DNA of 57,898 bases, from assembly GCA_022561335.1 (NCBI GenBank), contig JADFRL010000002.1, positions 1 through 57,898 on the forward strand, in the 5' to 3' direction. Below are positions 30,220-38,776 of the stretch, piece by piece. The position numbers were made by a program, and so were the translations under genes. The stretch is from Patescibacteria group bacterium (lineage in GTDB: Bacteria > Patescibacteriota > Minisyncoccia > Phycocordibacterales > JACZSL01). Every line of letters starts with the position of its first letter. The stretch's first letter is position 1. The notes beneath the pieces are model-generated. The model worked only from the letters and a program-made list of their open reading frames with translations, had not been told where the DNA came from and did no database searches.

Positions 30220-31242
30220 ATGGACAATAGGGTAGTACATATATTAAATGTAGGCTCAGATTTCCTGCTTAGGAAAAGCAAAAATCTAAGCGTCCATAAA
30301 CGTCAAGTAATCATTTCATTAGTGGCTGTGGTTTCAGTACTTGCGGTCTTTTATGTGGTTCTCTATAGAGCGCCCGTAAATTTCCCCGAAGGGGGGACGA
30401 TAACTATTGAAGAAGGGGCTCATTTAAGTGGAATAGCACAGCAGTTTGAACGAGAAGAAGTTGTGAGATCTGCCTTTGCACTGCGAATTCTCATCCTGCT
30501 TTTTAATGGAGAGCGTGAAATATTTGCTGGGGATTACTATTTTAATTCTAAAACCAGCTTGCTGGGAGTTGCTCAAATAATTACCCGTGGGGAGTTTGGT
30601 TTGGTGCCGGTCAAGGTGACTCTTTTTGAGGGGGCAACCGTGGACGAAATGGCTCTAATTTTTGAGAATAATTTTGATCTGTTCGACGTAGAAGAATTTC
30701 TTGAGTTGGCTCTACCGAAGGAGGGGTACCTTTTTCCTGATACCTATTTTTTTCTTCCCACAGTTACCCCTAAAAAAGTGATAAAAGTCATGGAAGAAAA
30801 TTTTACAGCAAAAATTCAGGAAATCAGTGATGACATTGATGAGTTTGGGGAGTCTCTTGAAGATGTTGTTATTATGGCGTCTCTACTTGAAAAAGAGGCA
30901 CGCACCACCAAAACCAGGCGCACGATAGCCGGTATATTATGGAACCGAATAGCTGTGGGTATGCTTCTTCAGGTTGATGCAGTATTTCTCTATATAAATG
31001 GGAAAAATACTTTTGAACTGTCGCTTGAAGATTTACAAATTGATTCGCTTTATAACACATATCTTTATCCAGGTTTGCCCCGTGGTCCCATTGCAAACCC
31101 AGGCCTTGATGCTCTCAAGGCCGCAGTAAACCCAATTGAGACAAGTTATTTCTACTATTTATCTGATCGAGAGGGAATTATGTACTATAGTAAGACATTT
31201 GAGGAGCACAAGTTCAATAAAGAAAGATATTTAAGACAGTAG
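30220..31242 (+). CDS. mltG: Endolytic peptidoglycan transglycosylase MltG
   Basis: MltG (YceG) cuts nascent glycan strands and sets their length. The 340-residue protein has a membrane anchor (about 31-50), a LysM-like segment (about 56-125) and the YceG catalytic domain with E224 in the conserved ASLLEKEA motif, followed by ILWNRIAVGMLLQVDA and GLPRGPIANPGLDAL. All are intact and the length is normal. It ends just before a 13-bp terminator shared with a convergent minus-strand gene. Confidence 0.93.
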   Translation: MDNRVVHILNVGSDFLLRKSKNLSVHKRQVIISLVAVVSVLAVFYVVLYRAPVNFPEGGTITIEEGAHLSGIAQQFEREEVVRSAFALRILILLFNGEREIFAGDYYFNSKTSLLGVAQIITRGEFGLVPVKVTLFEGATVDEMALIFENNFDLFDVEEFLELALPKEGYLFPDTYFFLPTVTPKKVIKVMEENFTAKIQEISDDIDEFGESLEDVVIMASLLEKEARTTKTRRTIAGILWNRIAVGMLLQVDAVFLYINGKNTFELSLEDLQIDSLYNTYLYPGLPRGPIANPGLDALKAAVNPIETSYFYYLSDREGIMYYSKTFEEHKFNKERYLRQ

Positions 31243-31243
31243 A

Positions 31244-31288
31244 AAACCGCTCATCATTTAACCTTTACAGGTCAGTGATGAGCGGTTT
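31244..31288. terminator. Bidirectional terminator between convergent genes
   Basis: AAACCGCTCATCA (31244-31256) pairs perfectly over 13 bases with TGATGAGCGGTTT (31276-31288); a nested ACCT/AGGT lies in the loop. A- and T-rich flanks allow function on both strands. Confidence 0.85.
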
Positions 31289-31303
31289 ATTTAGCCTCAC
31301 TGT

Positions 31304-31588
31304 TCATTTTATAAAGACCTTTTCTACTTGCCATGCTCGGGATGCTTTTCCTTTCCACTGATTGTCTTTTGGATCATGGACTGAGATAAAACGATATTCT
31401 GTCCCATCAAGAGTGAGAATCATTTCGTAACCGCGATAGACTCCCTTCTTGAGACGGTATGCGAAGTTTCGCCTACTTGCTGCAACTTGAATCGGATCGC
31501 CAAGGTTGCTGACTTCTTCCTCTGCAGTTACTGCAACCGGACGAACGATCCGGATATTTTTATGTACAGGGAACATAACTTGATTCAC
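31304..31588 (-). CDS. Small hypothetical protein with a strong ribosome binding site
   Basis: I start this 94-residue protein at a GTG (31588) because AAAGGAGGTGG, an almost perfect anti-Shine-Dalgarno complement, ends just upstream with AGGAGG nine bases from the GTG. The product has an N-terminal half with KNIRIVRPVAVTAEEEV, then YRGYEMILTLDGTEYRFISVHDPKDNQW and a basic end. Predicted strands dominate; there is no signal peptide or membrane helix. I do not recognise it. A longer frame upstream to 31723 overlaps the divergent mnmA and lacks support. Confidence 0.6.
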   Translation of the reverse strand: MNQVMFPVHKNIRIVRPVAVTAEEEVSNLGDPIQVAASRRNFAYRLKKGVYRGYEMILTLDGTEYRFISVHDPKDNQWKGKASRAWQVEKVFIK

Positions 31589-31683
31589 AGCAGACCACCT
31601 CCTTTCACGGTAAGAGGGCACTCGATATCTTATATAATTATGGCTTAATTGTAGTTTACTGTCAATAATGGCATAATAAAGCG

Positions 31684-32805
31684 ATGAATAAAGATCCTGC
31701 AGGGAAAAAAGTGTTTGTAGCACTTTCAGGCGGAGTTGATTCCTCAGTATCCGCCGCTTTACTGCAGAGGGAAGGGTATGATGTTACGGGAGTGTTTATT
31801 AAGGTATGGCACCCTGACTTTTTACCGTGTACGTGGAAGGAAGAAAGACTGGATGCCATGAGGGTTTGTGCTTTCCTTAACATTCCTTTCTTAACTTTTG
31901 ACTTAGAATCTGAATACAAGGATCACGTGGTCAATTACATGATCAATGAATATGCTCTCGGCAGAACCCCCAATCCCGATGTAATGTGCAATAGGTATAT
32001 AAAGTTCGGCGCTTTCTTTAAGAAAGCTCGGGAAAAGGGTGCCGATTATATTGCAACGGGGCACTATGCTATTAAGAAAGAATCAAAAAGCAAAAATCAC
32101 CCCTCGGTCTTGAGCTTGGGGTCGAAGAAAAAAATACGTTACCAACTTCATACCGGAATTGATACTGATAAAGATCAGAGTTATTTTCTCTGGACATTAA
32201 ACCAAGAGGTTCTCAGGCGTATTCTCTTTCCTATTGGAGGGTATACGAAGCCAGAGGTTCGGGTATTAGCGCGAAAATTTAAACTTTTAACTTCCGAAAA
32301 AAAGGACAGTCAAGGGTTGTGCTTTATGGGGAACATTGATATAAAAGAATTTCTAGGACGGTACATCCCGATCAGTAAAGGGGTCGTGGTCAATATCAAA
32401 GGGGAAGTAGTTGGCAGCCATAGGGGTGTGTCTTTTTCTACTGTAGGCCAACGACGGGGAGTCGGAGTGACTACTAGAAATCCATTTGAGAAACCGTATT
32501 ATGTAATTCAAAAAAATGCAGTCGCAAATACACTCATTGTGTCCCATGATCCTTTAACGCAAAAAAAAGACTCAAAGGAAGTATATTTGGAGCATGAAAA
32601 TTGGATAGCTGACACATTGCCTGCAGCTGGAGATTATTTGGCTAGATTTCGTCATAGACAGGATCCAGAAGAGTGCGAACTATTTTTTGATTTAGCTGGC
32701 AAACCCACTGTCCGATTTAAAAGACATCAGATAGGTTTATCAAGCGGACAATCACTTGTTCTCTACAACGGGGCTCACTGTATAGGAGGAGGTATAATGA
32801 AGTAG
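31684..32805 (+). CDS. mnmA: tRNA-specific 2-thiouridylase MnmA
   Basis: MnmA places sulfur on U34 of tRNA-Lys, -Glu and -Gln. The 373 residues include the PP-loop SGGVDSS (15-21), the catalytic cysteine C102 in MCNRYIKFG and the second catalytic cysteine C213 in GLCFMGN, plus the GHYA and KDQSYFLW motifs. Length is normal. It is divergent from the small gene at 31588, with 95 bases between them for both promoters. The sulfur donor pathway (IscS/TusA) is not in this window. Confidence 0.95.
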   Translation: MNKDPAGKKVFVALSGGVDSSVSAALLQREGYDVTGVFIKVWHPDFLPCTWKEERLDAMRVCAFLNIPFLTFDLESEYKDHVVNYMINEYALGRTPNPDVMCNRYIKFGAFFKKAREKGADYIATGHYAIKKESKSKNHPSVLSLGSKKKIRYQLHTGIDTDKDQSYFLWTLNQEVLRRILFPIGGYTKPEVRVLARKFKLLTSEKKDSQGLCFMGNIDIKEFLGRYIPISKGVVVNIKGEVVGSHRGVSFSTVGQRRGVGVTTRNPFEKPYYVIQKNAVANTLIVSHDPLTQKKDSKEVYLEHENWIADTLPAAGDYLARFRHRQDPEECELFFDLAGKPTVRFKRHQIGLSSGQSLVLYNGAHCIGGGIMK

Positions 32806-32854
32806 CAGTTCGATTGAAGTGTATTCACTTTTTTATGTTATACTGAAAGTTACA

Positions 32855-33292
32855 ATGTATCCAAGGACGTATACGACAGTAGTAGCTTTTTTAATAACAG
32901 GTGTCATTATCGCCGGGTGGATCTATGTTTTAAATACGTCACCAACGTCGCGAGACGAGACAGTTTCTTCACCGCTCCAGACTATTACTGTACGGCATCG
33001 GTATGATGAAGGAGAACATCGTTATTTCGGTTCTATCAATGTACCCACGCCCTGCTACTCACTTATATCGCAAGCTGTCGTACATCTTGAACTAGAACCG
33101 GATGAAGTAATGTTGAATCTTACGGCTTCAGCTGATATGGAGGAATGTGAGCCAGAGGTCACATCAAAAATATTTCTCATAACGTTTAAGGCGGAAAAGA
33201 ATGCATTGATTGCTGCGACATTTAACAGTGAAAAAATTCTTCTTGAGACCATAGAGGTAGAGGAGGAAGAGTCAGTAGTGTTGATTCAATAA
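32855..33292 (+). CDS. Membrane-anchored hypothetical protein
   Basis: The 145-residue product has an N-terminal anchor (about 6-27) and a beta-rich extracytoplasmic domain with two cysteines spaced about 60 residues apart (in PTPCYSL and MEECEPE) that could form a disulfide. I prefer the ATG at 32855: TATACT (32839-32844) ends ten bases before it, and the alternative at 32819 lies upstream of that box. The following ATP-cone nuclease gene begins 19 bases after the stop. No family recognised. Confidence 0.6.
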   Translation: MYPRTYTTVVAFLITGVIIAGWIYVLNTSPTSRDETVSSPLQTITVRHRYDEGEHRYFGSINVPTPCYSLISQAVVHLELEPDEVMLNLTASADMEECEPEVTSKIFLITFKAEKNALIAATFNSEKILLETIEVEEEESVVLIQ

Positions 33293-33310
33293 GGCCGCTA
33301 CTTATAATGC

Positions 33311-34171
33311 ATGCCATCGTACGAACAGATTTACATCACTAAGGCAAATGGTGATAGGGAGCTTTTCGATGCTAAGAAACTGTCGTTGTCTCTTAAGCAT
33401 TCAGGAGCTTCAGATTTGGCGGTGCAAGAGGTGATAGACCACATAGTCAAAGAGCTAAAGGACGAGATGAGCACCACGTACATCTATCGTCACGCTTTTT
33501 CGCTTTTGCGGAAGATTGAACAGCAGCCCGTTGCAGCCCGCTATTCACTTAGGCGTGCAATTCTAGAGTTGGGTCCGACGGGGTTTCCTTTTGAAGACTA
33601 TATAGCCAAAATATTTTCTGGTCTTGGATATAGCACGGCAACAGAGCAGATGATAGAGGGAAAGTGCGCTACTCATGAAGTCGATATGGTTGCACATAAA
33701 GGGAATAAATGTATCGGAGCAGAAATTAAATTTCACAACAGATTAGGCATCAAGACGGATCTCAAAGTAGCCCTTTATGTTCATGCGCGATTTGAGGATA
33801 TCAAAGGCAATATATGCTCCAAAGGAGACAGGAGTGGCGAAGAGGAGGGATGGCTTATCACCAATACGAAATTTACAAAAAATGCCATTACTTATAGCAG
33901 GTGTGTCGGCCTCACGCTTATAGGATGGAATTATCCACAAAGGGGGAATCTTTCCGATCTCATTCAAGAAACGGCTGTATATCCCATAACCACACTTTCA
34001 ACACTTACGCATACTGAAAAGGCGGCTCTGCTCGGAGTGGGAGTGGTACTGTGCGGAGATTTATCAAGTGACAGAGAGGCCCTTGCCCGGGCCGGGGTCG
34101 CGGCTTCCAAAATAGCTACAGTAATAGAGGAAAGTCAAGCCTTGTGCGGGGCAGGGCATCGTATAGAATAA
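33311..34171 (+). CDS. ATP-cone domain fused to a restriction endonuclease-like nuclease
   Basis: Residues 1-90 form an ATP-cone domain (YITKANGDRELFDAKKL start, R..A...L pattern), the nucleotide-sensing module of ribonucleotide reductases and NrdR. Residues about 92-215 look like a PD-(D/E)XK nuclease of the Mrr/restriction type, with D125 (HEVDMVA), E138 and K140 (GAEIK). The last 70 residues (LTHTEKAALLGVGVVLCGDL) resemble helix-hairpin-helix DNA-binding units. I infer a DNA-cleaving enzyme whose activity responds to ATP or dATP level. TTGATT-16-TATAAT lies just upstream. Confidence 0.72.
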   Translation: MPSYEQIYITKANGDRELFDAKKLSLSLKHSGASDLAVQEVIDHIVKELKDEMSTTYIYRHAFSLLRKIEQQPVAARYSLRRAILELGPTGFPFEDYIAKIFSGLGYSTATEQMIEGKCATHEVDMVAHKGNKCIGAEIKFHNRLGIKTDLKVALYVHARFEDIKGNICSKGDRSGEEEGWLITNTKFTKNAITYSRCVGLTLIGWNYPQRGNLSDLIQETAVYPITTLSTLTHTEKAALLGVGVVLCGDLSSDREALARAGVAASKIATVIEESQALCGAGHRIE

Positions 34172-34175
34172 CGGT

Positions 34176-34712
34176 ATGGAATCAGTAGGAAAAGCAGATA
34201 ATAAAATCTATAAAGGAGGGATAAGGCACAGTAGAGTGGTATTGTCTTTAGTTATAGGTTTTGTTTTGGGATCAGTTACCACATGGATTGCTCTTGGAAG
34301 TACTGCCTTTTCGCCGACAATACTTATTGACTCCCCTGAGCTTTTAGGAGATGCGACAATGACGGCTTCGACGTCTCTTGAGTATGTAATTGTGGAGGAT
34401 CAGCTGGCAGGGGACAGAGTTCTCATAAAAGAAATCGCATTGACAGATTCTGGGTGGGCTGTAGTGCATGAAGACGCAGGGGGAGTTCCGGGTAATGCCC
34501 TCGGGGCCCAACGCTTCGATAAGGGAGTACACAGCGGTACGATTCATTTGCTCCGCAACACCGAAGCGGATCAGGGGTACTACATACTTCTGTATCAGGA
34601 CAATGGAGATAGAAAATTTGATCTTGAAACAGCTATTTTAATTACTGATGCAGAAGCCATTCCCATCAAGAGTACATTTCAGGTTATCAGGATTGACAGA
34701 AAAATCAATTAG
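34176..34712 (+). CDS. Membrane-anchored DUF7282-like surface protein
   Basis: The 178-residue protein has an N-terminal helix (about 23-45) and an outer domain with EDQLAGDRVLIKEIALTDSG, then AVVHEDAGGVPGNALGAQRF and YILLYQDNGDRKFD, the pattern of DUF7282, a beta-sandwich found on archaeal and CPR cell surfaces. Function unknown. It starts four bases after the nuclease gene and precedes a second nuclease, so co-transcription is likely even though the products act in different compartments. Confidence 0.68.
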   Translation: MESVGKADNKIYKGGIRHSRVVLSLVIGFVLGSVTTWIALGSTAFSPTILIDSPELLGDATMTASTSLEYVIVEDQLAGDRVLIKEIALTDSGWAVVHEDAGGVPGNALGAQRFDKGVHSGTIHLLRNTEADQGYYILLYQDNGDRKFDLETAILITDAEAIPIKSTFQVIRIDRKIN

Positions 34713-34739
34713 CAATAATAGCTGTGTTATACTGCTAAT

Positions 34740-35648
34740 GTGGCAGGGTATAATCCAAATCGTTCAGCAGATTGGAACTATGGAGGCAAAAAATGGCGGC
34801 TCTCTCGCTCAAAGATAGAGCTCTTTATTGAATGCCCCCGTTGTTTTTATCTTAATAATAAGTTAGGAACCTCACGTCCGCGCGGCCCTGCATTTACTAT
34901 TAACATTGCGGTTGACACTTTATTTAAAAAAGAATTTGATGTCTATCGCATTAAAAAAATTCCCCATCCGCTTATGCGAGAGTATCGAATTGATGCAGTG
35001 CCATTTAAACACAAAGATTTAAACACATGGAGGAATAACTTCGAAGGACTTCAATTTAAGCACATTTCCACTGACTTTACTGTTTCTGGCGCCATAGATG
35101 ATGTGTGGCAAAACCCAGAGGGAGAGCTGATAGTGGTTGATTATAAGGCAACTTCAAAAAAGGGGACGATTGCATCACTATCTGATTCATCCTGGGAGGA
35201 GCAATACAAAAGGCAAATAGGGGTGTACCAATGGTTACTCAAGCACAATGGGTTTTCTGTTCATAAGACAGGATATTTTGTGTACGCCAATGCAAGTACT
35301 GACAAGGAAATGTTTGACGGAAAGCTGGAGTTTGAGGTTACGCTTGTGCCGTGCGAGGGGGATACCGACTGGATAGAGCCGATACTCCATGATATTAAAG
35401 AATGTCTTGAACGTGAAAGTGTACCTCCCTCCGGAGAACGTTGTGAATTTTGTCCGTATCGGGAAGCTGCAGGGAAGAAGTTGCAGAAGATACAATTAGC
35501 TCGAAAGAGCTTCAAAGTGGAGGGAGACACGAAAAGAGAGACTTTGGGGCCAAAACGTGCCTTGAAAAAGAGCATGTCGCAGAAAAAGCAGAAGGGAGAA
35601 CCTGTTCAGGGAGAATCTTCCGATATCAAAACAGCTACACTTTTCTAA
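34740..35648 (+). CDS. RecB/Cas4-like PD-(D/E)XK nuclease with cysteine cluster
   Basis: The 302-residue protein has the nuclease core D120 (VSGAIDDVW), D134 and K136 (LIVVDYKA) and a later QIGVYQWLL helix, the QhxxY motif of RecB-type nucleases. Cysteines C32 and C35 (IECPRC) near the N-terminus and C235 and C238 (CEFCPY) near the C-terminus can form the iron-sulfur cluster of Cas4/AddB-type enzymes. The last 50 residues are a basic tail. No cas genes or CRISPR array are in the window, so a repair role is more likely. Start GTG at 34740 lies six bases after TATACT. Confidence 0.8.
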   Translation: MAGYNPNRSADWNYGGKKWRLSRSKIELFIECPRCFYLNNKLGTSRPRGPAFTINIAVDTLFKKEFDVYRIKKIPHPLMREYRIDAVPFKHKDLNTWRNNFEGLQFKHISTDFTVSGAIDDVWQNPEGELIVVDYKATSKKGTIASLSDSSWEEQYKRQIGVYQWLLKHNGFSVHKTGYFVYANASTDKEMFDGKLEFEVTLVPCEGDTDWIEPILHDIKECLERESVPPSGERCEFCPYREAAGKKLQKIQLARKSFKVEGDTKRETLGPKRALKKSMSQKKQKGEPVQGESSDIKTATLF

Positions 35649-35649
35649 A

Positions 35650-35904
35650 ATGTTATTTAGCGAAAGAGCAAAGAAAATTGTATCACGTATACCTAAAGGG
35701 AGCGTGCTAACGTACAAAGAGGTTGCACGTCTTGCCGGAAACCCAAAGGCTTCCCGCGCTGTGGGTACTATCATGAGTAACAACCGAGACATAAACGTTC
35801 CATGCCACCGCGTTATTAGGTCAGACGGTCGTGCTGGTGGATACAATAAAGACGGGAGCCGTCAAAAAATTGCGCGACTTAGAGAAGAGGGTGTATTCTT
35901 ATAA
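35650..35904 (+). CDS. MGMT-family DNA-binding alkyltransferase domain
   Basis: At 84 residues this is only the C-terminal domain of O6-alkylguanine-DNA alkyltransferase: IPKGSVLTYKEVARLAGNP (recognition helix region), RAVGTIMSNN and the active-site PCHR with acceptor C52, followed by GRAGGYNKDG. Because PCHR is retained, direct alkyl transfer is possible; alkyltransferase-like proteins usually have Trp in place of this Cys. It begins one base after the Cas4-like nuclease stop, which suggests a shared DNA-repair role. Confidence 0.85.
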   Translation: MLFSERAKKIVSRIPKGSVLTYKEVARLAGNPKASRAVGTIMSNNRDINVPCHRVIRSDGRAGGYNKDGSRQKIARLREEGVFL

Positions 35905-35910
35905 CATATT

Positions 35911-36333
35911 ATGTGGGCTATCTATGCACTTCTTTCAGCACTGGGAGCAGCACTTGTTGCGATTCTTGCAAAGCTTGGGCTGGAGGAGATTGACTCGACT
36001 CTAGCAACTACCATCCGTTCGATTATAATGGCAATTTTTTTGGTGCTGGTAAGTTTATTGTTCCATAAATTCGATGGTTTTACACTTGGGGCTCTGACAT
36101 CACGGTCATGGGTGCTTATTGCACTTGCCGGTATTGCAGGAGCAATGTCGTGGCTCTTCTATTTCCTGGCACTCAAAACAGGCGCTGCCACAGGCGTCGT
36201 TGCCATTGACCGTTTGAGTATAGTGCTCGTTATCATATTGGCGGCGGTCTTTCTCGGAGAGGCATTGACCTGGAAGGCTGCCCTAGGAGCCGTGTTAGTG
36301 GTAACCGGAGCACTTCTTATTTCATTTAAATAA
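35911..36333 (+). CDS. EamA-family half-size transporter
   Basis: The 140-residue protein has five predicted membrane helices and one EamA repeat, with ending SIVLVIILAAVFLGEALTWKAALGAVLVVTGALLI characteristic of drug/metabolite transporter superfamily members. Standard EamA proteins have two repeats; single-repeat versions act as dimers, often in antiparallel orientation. The substrate cannot be inferred. It starts six bases after the alkyltransferase gene and ends about 90 bases before the convergent peptidase. Confidence 0.8.
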   Translation: MWAIYALLSALGAALVAILAKLGLEEIDSTLATTIRSIIMAIFLVLVSLLFHKFDGFTLGALTSRSWVLIALAGIAGAMSWLFYFLALKTGAATGVVAIDRLSIVLVIILAAVFLGEALTWKAALGAVLVVTGALLISFK

Positions 36334-36426
36334 TTTTACCATTCTATGAGAACGGGTTGGAATCTAAAAAGTACTCCCACTCTATAGTGGTGTGGCGTTT
36401 TAACAAGAGAACAGTACTGATACTAA

Positions 36427-38409
36427 CTACCAAATAACAACGCGGTCTTTTGGAGGGCGATACATTTTGTCTTTTTCGGTAACGTCAAATGCCTTATAGA
36501 ACTCCTCCATGTTTGACATGGGACCGTTAATTCTAAATTTAGCAGGAGAGTGTGGGTCAATTTTAATTGAAAATTTTGCAATTTCATTGCGGTAAAGTCC
36601 GCGATCTGCAATTGCGGCACCTATGAAAAAACGCTGCTCGGGAGTAAATCCGTCGATCTTTGAGGTTTTCTTGCCCCTCCGTGCTTTCCGCAGCGCTCTA
36701 AAGGCAATGACTAAACCACCGAGGTCTGCGATGTTTTCCCCGAGTGTCAATTCGCCATTGACGCTTATGCCCCCCATGATCTTAAACGAATTAAATTGAT
36801 TAATGAGTACCTTTGTTTTTGCCTCAAAATTTTTCCTATCCTTTTTTTTCCACCAGTTTTTGTGATTGCCCTTTGCGTCAAATTGAGAACCTTTGTCATC
36901 AAATCCATGAGTTAATTCGTGCCCAATAACTGCACCGATTGCGCCGTAATTGATCGCATCATCTGCATCAGGATTAAAGAAGGGTGGTTGCAAAATACCT
37001 GCAGGAAATGCAATGTTGTTGAGACTTGAACTGTAGTACGCATTTACTGTTGGGGGAGTCATGAACCATTCCTTCCGATCAACGGGTTTCCCAAGCTTTT
37101 TCATGTCTCGCTTAAAGAAGAATCGTGAGAGAGTCATGCAATTCTCTGCATACGAGAGATCAGAATTGATACGCACTCCTTTATAGCTTTTCCACTTTTC
37201 GGGATACCCGATTTTAGAAACGATCGCTTGAAGTTTTTCATGGGCTTTCTTTTTGGTAGCGTTATCCATCCAGTCGAGTTCATCAATCCTCTCTGCGTAT
37301 GCTCTCATGAGATTTTTCACGAGTGACTCCATCTTTTTCTTTGCAGATGGATGAAAGTGCTTCTTTACGTATAATTCTCCAAGAGCTTCTCCAAGCCCCG
37401 CATCAAGTGTAGAAAGACTCCGCTTCCAACGTGGCTGCAGCTTTTTGTTGCCACCAATAACTCTCCCATAAAAATTAAAACTCTCATTAACAATTGGATC
37501 ACTAAGTTTTCCTGTGTATGCACTTATAAGGTGCCATATTAAGTATAGTTTAATCTTTTTAAGCGAAGTAGACTGCAGAATACGGTCCATAGTCTTTAGA
37601 AATTTAGGCTGATCAACAATAACGCTTGATAGTTTGGAAACACCAATGAGTTTTAGGTACGTCTTCCAATCAATGTGTGGTGACATTTTTTGAAGTTCTG
37701 TGATCGTATTCTTGTTATATTGCGCCGAGATATTTCGAAGTTCGACGTGGGTCATCGATGCTTTAGCTAATTTTAACTCAATATTCATTACTGTTTTGAG
37801 TATTTCTGTCCTTTCATTCACGCTGCGACTTGTAAGCTTGAGCATAGTAAGGACATGCTTTTTAAATGCACTTCTTACACGCCTTGAGTCCTTATCAGCT
37901 TTTGTATAGTAGTCACGATCCGGCATACTGAGACCTCCTTGGTGTATTCGCAGTACGATTTTTTCACTATTCTTATCGTCCTGATCTGTGTAGACTTCCC
38001 AAAACACACCCACACCTATTTGGTGAAGATAAGCCAAAAGTGGTATTACCTCGTCCTTTTTCTTAAGAGCCTCAATACGTTCGAGTATTTTTTGAAGAGG
38101 TTTCATTCCATCTTTGTTTCGTCTGGCCCCATCCATCCCCAGAAGGTATAAATCTCGAAGTTTTTGTATGTTGCTGCCTTTAAGCACTCTAGTTGTTTTT
38201 ATAAGATCATTTACAATTGCATGCAGCTTTTTTTTACTGTCGTCATGTAGAACGTAAAAGGAGCCCCACCTATTTTCGGTAGGTGGGATCTTTGTTTTTT
38301 TGAGCCAGCCCCCATTCACAAATTGATAAAAATCATCGGCGGGACGTACGGACTTATCGAAGTCATGTAGACGTACGGGTCTATATTTTTTGTTTATTAT
38401 TTTTACCAT
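36427..38409 (-). CDS. M13-family (neprilysin-like) metallopeptidase
   Basis: The 660-residue protein matches family M13 over its length: the N-terminal PADDFYQFVNGGWLKKTKIP segment, NAYYSSSLNNIAFPAGILQPPFF before the active site, zinc motif HELTH (about 496-500) in IGHELTHGFDDKGS, and the third ligand region ENIADLGG. M13 enzymes cleave short peptides. No signal peptide or membrane helix is seen, unlike animal neprilysin, so a cytoplasmic peptide-recycling role is likely. It is a large enzyme for a reduced genome and is flanked by genes in the other direction. Confidence 0.92.
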   Translation of the reverse strand: MVKIINKKYRPVRLHDFDKSVRPADDFYQFVNGGWLKKTKIPPTENRWGSFYVLHDDSKKKLHAIVNDLIKTTRVLKGSNIQKLRDLYLLGMDGARRNKDGMKPLQKILERIEALKKKDEVIPLLAYLHQIGVGVFWEVYTDQDDKNSEKIVLRIHQGGLSMPDRDYYTKADKDSRRVRSAFKKHVLTMLKLTSRSVNERTEILKTVMNIELKLAKASMTHVELRNISAQYNKNTITELQKMSPHIDWKTYLKLIGVSKLSSVIVDQPKFLKTMDRILQSTSLKKIKLYLIWHLISAYTGKLSDPIVNESFNFYGRVIGGNKKLQPRWKRSLSTLDAGLGEALGELYVKKHFHPSAKKKMESLVKNLMRAYAERIDELDWMDNATKKKAHEKLQAIVSKIGYPEKWKSYKGVRINSDLSYAENCMTLSRFFFKRDMKKLGKPVDRKEWFMTPPTVNAYYSSSLNNIAFPAGILQPPFFNPDADDAINYGAIGAVIGHELTHGFDDKGSQFDAKGNHKNWWKKKDRKNFEAKTKVLINQFNSFKIMGGISVNGELTLGENIADLGGLVIAFRALRKARRGKKTSKIDGFTPEQRFFIGAAIADRGLYRNEIAKFSIKIDPHSPAKFRINGPMSNMEEFYKAFDVTEKDKMYRPPKDRVVIW

Positions 38410-38461
38410 AGCAGGGTCTATAGTATCTTATATTGAAGCGGCGTTCAATATTAAATTATGG

Positions 38462-38490
38462 TTGAATTTTATGATTTTTTTGTACATAAT
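38462..38490 (+). promoter_or_regulatory. Promoter of the small membrane protein at 38503
   Basis: TTGAAT (38462-38467) and CATAAT (38485-38490) are 17 bases apart, and the ATG at 38503 lies 12 bases after the -10 box. This placement favours that ATG over the upstream ATG at 38458. Confidence 0.5.
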
Positions 38491-38502
38491 AGTCATGTAA
38501 CT

Positions 38503-38733
38503 ATGGAATTTGATTTACTCTTTTGGGGAATAACACTCGGTTTTCTTGGAAAGGTTCTGCTTGGTATTACGGTCATTCGCGTCCACGGACGTATAATTAA
38601 AGAGCATCATATTGATGAGATTGTACTCAAGGAGATGAGAAGTGAGAAACTACTTGCAATAGCAGCTATTATGCTGATAGTAATTGGGTACTTTTTAGAA
38701 ATCACTTATTTTGAATTTCTACCAATCTTTTGA
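38503..38733 (+). CDS. Small two-helix membrane protein
   Basis: Starting at 38503 the protein has 76 residues with helices at about 4-26 and 50-70, separated by a charged stretch (HGRIIKEHHIDEIVLKEMRSEK). An in-frame ATG at 38458 would add 15 residues but would lie upstream of the predicted promoter. The GFLGKVLLGITVIRVHGRI pattern resembles small membrane proteins that I associate with CPR genomes; no function is known. It precedes alaS by 43 bases. Confidence 0.6.
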   Translation: MEFDLLFWGITLGFLGKVLLGITVIRVHGRIIKEHHIDEIVLKEMRSEKLLAIAAIMLIVIGYFLEITYFEFLPIF

Positions 38734-38776
38734 TACTCCTGTGAAAAAATAGTAAAAATATAGTATTGTTGAGCTC

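Noticed and set aside
34740-35648. CRISPR-Cas locus, because of the Cas4-like nuclease
   Set aside because: No cas1, cas2 or array is present; the cysteine-cluster nuclease fold also occurs in repair proteins.
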